In this document: positions 5,363 through 9,036 of the stretch, piece after piece
Layout: each line of letters starts with the position of its first letter
Position numbering within the stretch: position 1 is the first letter of the stretch
Origin: an uncultured Sphingorhabdus sp.
GTDB lineage: Bacteria; Pseudomonadota; Alphaproteobacteria; Sphingomonadales; Sphingomonadaceae
Direction of reading: 5' to 3'
Assembly (NCBI GenBank): GCA_937873665.1
Contig: CALMYW010000128.1
Location: forward strand, 1-9,036
Length of the DNA: 9,036 nucleotides
The notes under the pieces: generated by a model
What the model was told of the DNA's origin: nothing
The model's database searches: none
What the model saw: only the letters and a program-made list of their open reading frames with translations
Position numbers and translations under genes: made by a program

Positions 5363-8329
5363 TCACATGCCGAAGTCGTAATCGCGATCGCGCGACAGAT
5401 CTGGTCCGCTGGATCCGCGCCCCGGTTCGCTGCGCTCGGGTGTCCTTTCGAGGGCGAGTTCACGGTCCTTTTTCTCCGTCCCGGAAGAGACGGCCTGACC
5501 ATTTTCCCGGGCGGTCTCGATCGCGCTGCTTTTCTCGCCAGAGCGCGCCTCGACCTGCCGCTCGACGCGCAAGGGATTGTCGGTGACCAGCGTCGCGTTC
5601 TCCGCAATCCGGGTCACCGCGACCAGGAACGAGGCCGAGGTGTTGAGCATCCGCTCGCGCTCCGACATCATGATGATGCCGTCCCTGGCGGTCATGCCCT
5701 GCGCGACGTGAACGTTGATGGCGTAGGCGAGGTCGAGCCGTTCGAGCATCGGATCGCCGCGCGGCAGATCGTGGAGCTGGCCGTCGCTGGCCTTCACGGT
5801 AATCGTGTCACCGTCGATACGGGCAACATGGGCAATATCGCCATTGAGCAGTCCGCGCGCGCCATCTTTGGCGGTCCAGCGGATGCGGTCTCCCTCGTGC
5901 AGGTCGATCTGCTTGGGCTCGTAGATGGTGACCGCGTCGTGCTTCAGGTTCCGCGGCAGGCGGCCCGGATCAAAGCGGCGGATCTCGCCGTCGGGCATGG
6001 CGAGTTCGACCTTGCCATCCTTGACGCCGATCACCGTGCCGCGTTCGCCGCGGGAAAAGCCCTGAGCGCGCAGGTTCGTCTCGATGGCGACGACGCGGTC
6101 GTCCTGATACCCTTTCAACTGACGTGCACCCTCGCGGGTGATGGTGACCCGGTCGAGCACCTCGAGCGACACGCCACGCTCGCCCACTTCCCCGCGTTCG
6201 ATCAGCGCCTGCTGCGCGGCGGCATTGCCCGCGCTGCGCATCGCGCGCCCGGCAGCGAGCAGGATGGTGTTGTCGCGCTCTTCCCTGGGGAGGTTGGCCC
6301 ACATGGCAGCGGCGGCATCGGGGATCTTGCCCGAAGCCACCTCGGTGGTGGCAGGCTTCAGAACGGCGAAGGCCACGCCAACATCGCCCTGTTCGAGCGC
6401 GCGGTTGATGGCCTGCATTTGCGGGGTCTGCGCGCGCAGGTTATCGGTGATCTCGCTTCTGCCCAGCTCCTGCTGCTGCAACTGCGCGAAGGGCTTGCCA
6501 GCCTCGATGGCGGGTAGCTGCTTGATGTCGCCGGCCAGCACCAGCTTGCCCATGCCCATCTGGTTGGCGAGGGTGATCAGCCGCGCGAGCCGGTCTGTGC
6601 CGATCTGACTGGCCTCATCCACCATCACCAGCGCACCGGACAGCTCCGCCCTTGCCGCTGCCACCTTATCTGCGCTGGCACTGCCGTCGATGACACGCCC
6701 ATACCGGGCCAGAAAGGCATCCACGGTTGATGCCGGACTGGCCGTCTTCTCCCCAAACTCCCGCGCGATGCGCCCCACGTGGGACAGCGCCACAACCTGC
6801 CGCCCCTCCTCCCGCGCAATGGCCGCAACCGGAGCCAGCGCCGCCGACTTCCCCACACCCGCGCCGCCCTGAACCAGATGCACGCGGTCTTTGGAGGTGA
6901 GGATTGCGACACCCGCTTGCTCTTGCCCGGCATTGAGGCGGCGAAGGCCGATGGCCCGCGCCTGTTCCTGCAATCGCGCGACAATGCCGTCCTTGTCCGC
7001 AATCGGCTGAACGCTGTCCTTGCCGGCCTGTGCCAGTGCTATGACTTTCGTCTCCATGGCCAGCGCCTGCTCGGTGGTCAGCATGCGGTCACGATCCGCC
7101 GGGCCGCTGCCGACCAGCAACCCCCGCTCCTGCAACAGATCGATCCGCGCTTCGATCATGTCGACGGTGACTGGCCCCTGCCGCTCAAGCGCGGTTCGGA
7201 TCAGGTCGTTGCGGGAGAACGCCGCCTCGCGTTCGCCCAACTCCCGCGCCGCCGACGCCACCGCCTGCGCCGCGGCAAAGGCCTTGGGCTCGAGCCGCCC
7301 GAGCCGCTCCGGAACCAAGGGGTCCGCATCCTTCGGGGTCAGTCCCATTGCGCTGGCAATTGCCATCCCGCGCTCGCCGATCCCGCGAATGCCGTCAACG
7401 ACGCGCGACCAGACAGTCTGCTCACCCGCCGCGCGGGCCATGGCGCTCTCGATCAGGAGCGCAGGATCGAAGCCGATGGCGCGAGCGGTCACTTTCCATG
7501 CCGCGACCTGCCGCGCTGCATCAGGCTCTAGCTCCTTCCCACGCCGGGTTGCAAGCGCCGCCAGTTCGCGTTCTCGGGCGCTACCGCGATCCTCCTTGGC
7601 CAGTTCGGCGAGGATTTCCGCGCGGCGCGACGAGAACGCCTCAACTGCCTCCCGCGTCACACCCTTGATCTCGAAAGCACCATCGATGGCATTGCGGGCA
7701 GGCACGGTCTCGTAGCCCAAGGCTTCGATACGGCTGCGCAGTTCGGCATTGTGGACCGCCGACAGCACATGCTGCGCGCGATAGAGTTCGTCGTTGCGCA
7801 CCGCATGCCATTTGCCATCCGAGGCTTTGGTCGCGTTGGCGATGACGGCGTGGATGTGAAGCTGCGGTTCGCCGTTCCTGTTCACGTCATGGAGGAAGGT
7901 CGCGGCGATGAAATTGCCGGTGCGTTCGGGCACTTGTCGCCCTTGCGCCGCATCCCAGACCCGGGCTTCGACAACGTTCTTCTCCGCCCACCGCAGTGTT
8001 GCGACAACGGACTCCTTCAATGCCTCCACAAGACGCTTGTCGCCGCCGAGCATCGCCACCAGCGATACTGACTTCGACGCCGAGAAGGTCAGATCAACGC
8101 CGGGGCGGTGAACGCCGTCCTTCCCGGCAATCACCGATCCGTCTGGCAAGTTTCCTTCGAGCACGGCTGCAAAGGTCTGTTCCTCGACCTTGCCGGTCAG
8201 GCCCAACGCCTCGGCACCCCTGCCGAACCACGCGCTGGCATCCTGCGTCTGATCCGCGGTGTAGTAGTTGTCGGCCGAGTAATACTCCGCCGCCGATGAG
8301 GCCGATCCGACCGAGGCGAGCGTAATCAT
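5363..8329 (-). CDS. MobF-family conjugative relaxase-helicase (TrwC/TraI-like)
   Basis: This is a 988-residue protein, close to the length of R388 TrwC (966). MobF relaxases nick one strand at oriT, stay covalently bound to its 5' end, and unwind the plasmid strand with a C-terminal helicase for type IV export. The N-terminal relaxase domain (about 1-300) has paired tyrosines YY16-17 and YY22-23, the DLTFSASKSVSL block (79-90), and the HUH metal triad H147, H158 and H160 in FLHDVN...LHIHAVIAN. The RecD-like helicase has Walker A GGAGVGKS (488-495), motif II MVDEASQ (569-575), motif III LAGDIKQLPAIEAG (598-611), the VHVAQGMT motif (873-880) and VAVTR (903-907). The last 65 residues are charged and probably disordered. 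The start has a GAGGA site (8336-8340) with a 6-base spacer, and its ATG overlaps the upstream stop as ATGA. The domains are complete, with no frameshift. No coupling protein or T4SS gene is visible. Confidence 0.95.
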   Translation of the reverse strand: MITLASVGSASSAAEYYSADNYYTADQTQDASAWFGRGAEALGLTGKVEEQTFAAVLEGNLPDGSVIAGKDGVHRPGVDLTFSASKSVSLVAMLGGDKRLVEALKESVVATLRWAEKNVVEARVWDAAQGRQVPERTGNFIAATFLHDVNRNGEPQLHIHAVIANATKASDGKWHAVRNDELYRAQHVLSAVHNAELRSRIEALGYETVPARNAIDGAFEIKGVTREAVEAFSSRRAEILAELAKEDRGSARERELAALATRRGKELEPDAARQVAAWKVTARAIGFDPALLIESAMARAAGEQTVWSRVVDGIRGIGERGMAIASAMGLTPKDADPLVPERLGRLEPKAFAAAQAVASAARELGEREAAFSRNDLIRTALERQGPVTVDMIEARIDLLQERGLLVGSGPADRDRMLTTEQALAMETKVIALAQAGKDSVQPIADKDGIVARLQEQARAIGLRRLNAGQEQAGVAILTSKDRVHLVQGGAGVGKSAALAPVAAIAREEGRQVVALSHVGRIAREFGEKTASPASTVDAFLARYGRVIDGSASADKVAAARAELSGALVMVDEASQIGTDRLARLITLANQMGMGKLVLAGDIKQLPAIEAGKPFAQLQQQELGRSEITDNLRAQTPQMQAINRALEQGDVGVAFAVLKPATTEVASGKIPDAAAAMWANLPREERDNTILLAAGRAMRSAGNAAAQQALIERGEVGERGVSLEVLDRVTITREGARQLKGYQDDRVVAIETNLRAQGFSRGERGTVIGVKDGKVELAMPDGEIRRFDPGRLPRNLKHDAVTIYEPKQIDLHEGDRIRWTAKDGARGLLNGDIAHVARIDGDTITVKASDGQLHDLPRGDPMLERLDLAYAINVHVAQGMTARDGIIMMSERERMLNTSASFLVAVTRIAENATLVTDNPLRVERQVEARSGEKSSAIETARENGQAVSSGTEKKDRELALERTPERSEPGRGSSGPDLSRDRDYDFGM

Positions 8330-9036
8330 CGCCGGTCCTCATGGGCAATGACGCGCAGCCCGAGATCGCGCTCCTGCTCGGGCAAGGTGCAATCGGTGGT
8401 GGCGTATTCCGCTTCGATCAGGCGACACATCTTTGCCGGGCTATCGATCAGCCTGGCAGCCTGCCACACAGACCAGCTGTCCCACAGGTTCGGTGCCATA
8501 AGGCCGACAAGGAGACCGAAGACAATCGCCAAGCCTCCGCACGCTGCCAGAAACCTGAGCGACAGCATGCGATCATCGCCGAGGTAGACTGCGCGTATCT
8601 GGCGCGGCTCACCTGCCAGCTTGATCGATTGTGCCAACTGCACGGAGATTAACGCGAGGCGGGGTTCAAGCGCCTCGATGAGCCTGGGCTCGAGCATTTC
8701 GAAACCGACAAGCAGCCTCTCGACCTGCTGGTAGAAGGCCGAGTAAGCCTCTGAGTTGCGTTGCCGGATCTGATTGGCAATGCTCTCATGGGCACGTTGG
8801 CTAGCTGCTTCCCCGCCATTCCAGTCCGCAACGAGCTTCCCGAACAGCCGAGCATTCTCGTTCTGCGCCCGGTCGAGCTCGACCACGAGGTCACGCAGCT
8901 CATGAACAAGAAAGCTAACCGTGGTGTCGAGGCGCGGTGCTGCCTCCTTCTGGAAAACCACACGACCCGCATCGTGAGCCTCGATCAGTTCCTGGATCAC
9001 ACGGCGCAACAACTCGGGCCGGCTGAGCGACTTGGC
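8326..9036 (-). CDS. coiled-coil membrane protein translationally coupled to the relaxase (5' partial)
   Basis: The frame is open to the right edge, so the start is missing. A total of 236 residues are visible, ending at TGA 8326-8328. This stop overlaps the relaxase ATG by four bases (ATGA), and the relaxase ribosome site lies inside this gene, which points to a shared transcript and coupled translation. The visible part begins AKSLSRPELLRRVIQELIEA. Residues up to about 140 are rich in heptad-like leucines and charged residues, consistent with a long helical or coiled-coil region (for example LVHELRDLVVELDRAQNENARL and FYQQVERLLVGFEMLEPRL). One strong membrane segment follows (about 159-180, SLRFLAACGGLAIVFGLLVGLM), then a tail of about 55 residues with two Cys (MCRLIE, TTDCTLPEQE). 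I do not recognise the family. By position it is probably a transfer accessory protein, perhaps anchoring or regulating the relaxosome. It is not a VirD4-type coupling ATPase, because no Walker motif is visible. Confidence 0.8.
   Translation of the reverse strand, partial: AKSLSRPELLRRVIQELIEAHDAGRVVFQKEAAPRLDTTVSFLVHELRDLVVELDRAQNENARLFGKLVADWNGGEAASQRAHESIANQIRQRNSEAYSAFYQQVERLLVGFEMLEPRLIEALEPRLALISVQLAQSIKLAGEPRQIRAVYLGDDRMLSLRFLAACGGLAIVFGLLVGLMAPNLWDSWSVWQAARLIDSPAKMCRLIEAEYATTDCTLPEQERDLGLRVIAHEDRR
8336..8340 (-). promoter_or_regulatory. ribosome binding site of the relaxase gene
   Basis: GAGGA on the minus strand lies 6 bases upstream of the relaxase ATG (8327-8329) and inside the end of the coupled membrane-protein gene. 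It fixes the relaxase start and supports coupled translation of the two genes. Confidence 0.7.

Noticed and set aside
5708..6517. Plus-strand frame of 269 codons opposite the relaxase, plus other antisense frames between 6138 and 8325
   Set aside because: They are antisense to the confident relaxase-helicase and have no motifs of their own. They are explained by codon bias of the real gene.

Overview
The window looks like high-GC alphaproteobacterial DNA, most likely a sphingomonad. This is inferred from the codon usage, the style of the proteins, and the pairing of capsule-type genes with a MobF-type relaxase. No rRNA, tRNA, CRISPR array or recognisable IS transposase was seen.

Left part (about 1-2720, + strand). 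A 5'-truncated KpsS/LipB-type capsule polysaccharide protein comes first. It is followed closely by a small membrane protein of phage-like appearance (1130-1486), and then by a phytanoyl-CoA-dioxygenase-like Fe(II)/2-oxoglutarate oxygenase (1653-2720). This part reads as the end of a cell-surface polysaccharide locus with an oxygenase that could modify a lipid or sugar precursor.

Junction (2721-2878). A 158-base convergent gap carries no gene that I can support. Coding switches strand here, and everything to the right is on the minus strand.

Right part (2879-9036, minus strand, so read from right to left). A coiled-coil, single-membrane-segment protein runs off the right edge. It overlaps by 4 bases (ATGA) with a 988-residue conjugative relaxase-helicase of the TrwC/MobF type, which has an intact HUH triad and intact helicase motifs. 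Five bases after the relaxase stop begins a 39-codon ORF. After a gap of about 150 bases come a very histidine-rich small protein, a two-membrane-segment protein with a charged helical tail, and a stand-alone AAA/Orc1-Cdc6-like ATPase with its own upstream region containing a perfect inverted repeat.

The relaxase marks the right part as a conjugative or mobilisable element, or a remnant of one, next to capsule genes. No coupling protein, mating-pair (T4SS) gene or integrase is visible, so whether the element is complete cannot be judged. The gap between the 39-codon ORF and the His-rich gene contains a hairpin followed after 4 bases by GTCT, which is a speculative oriT candidate. The least characterised parts are the membrane partner of the relaxase, the 39-codon ORF, the His-rich/membrane-protein pair, and the ATPase.
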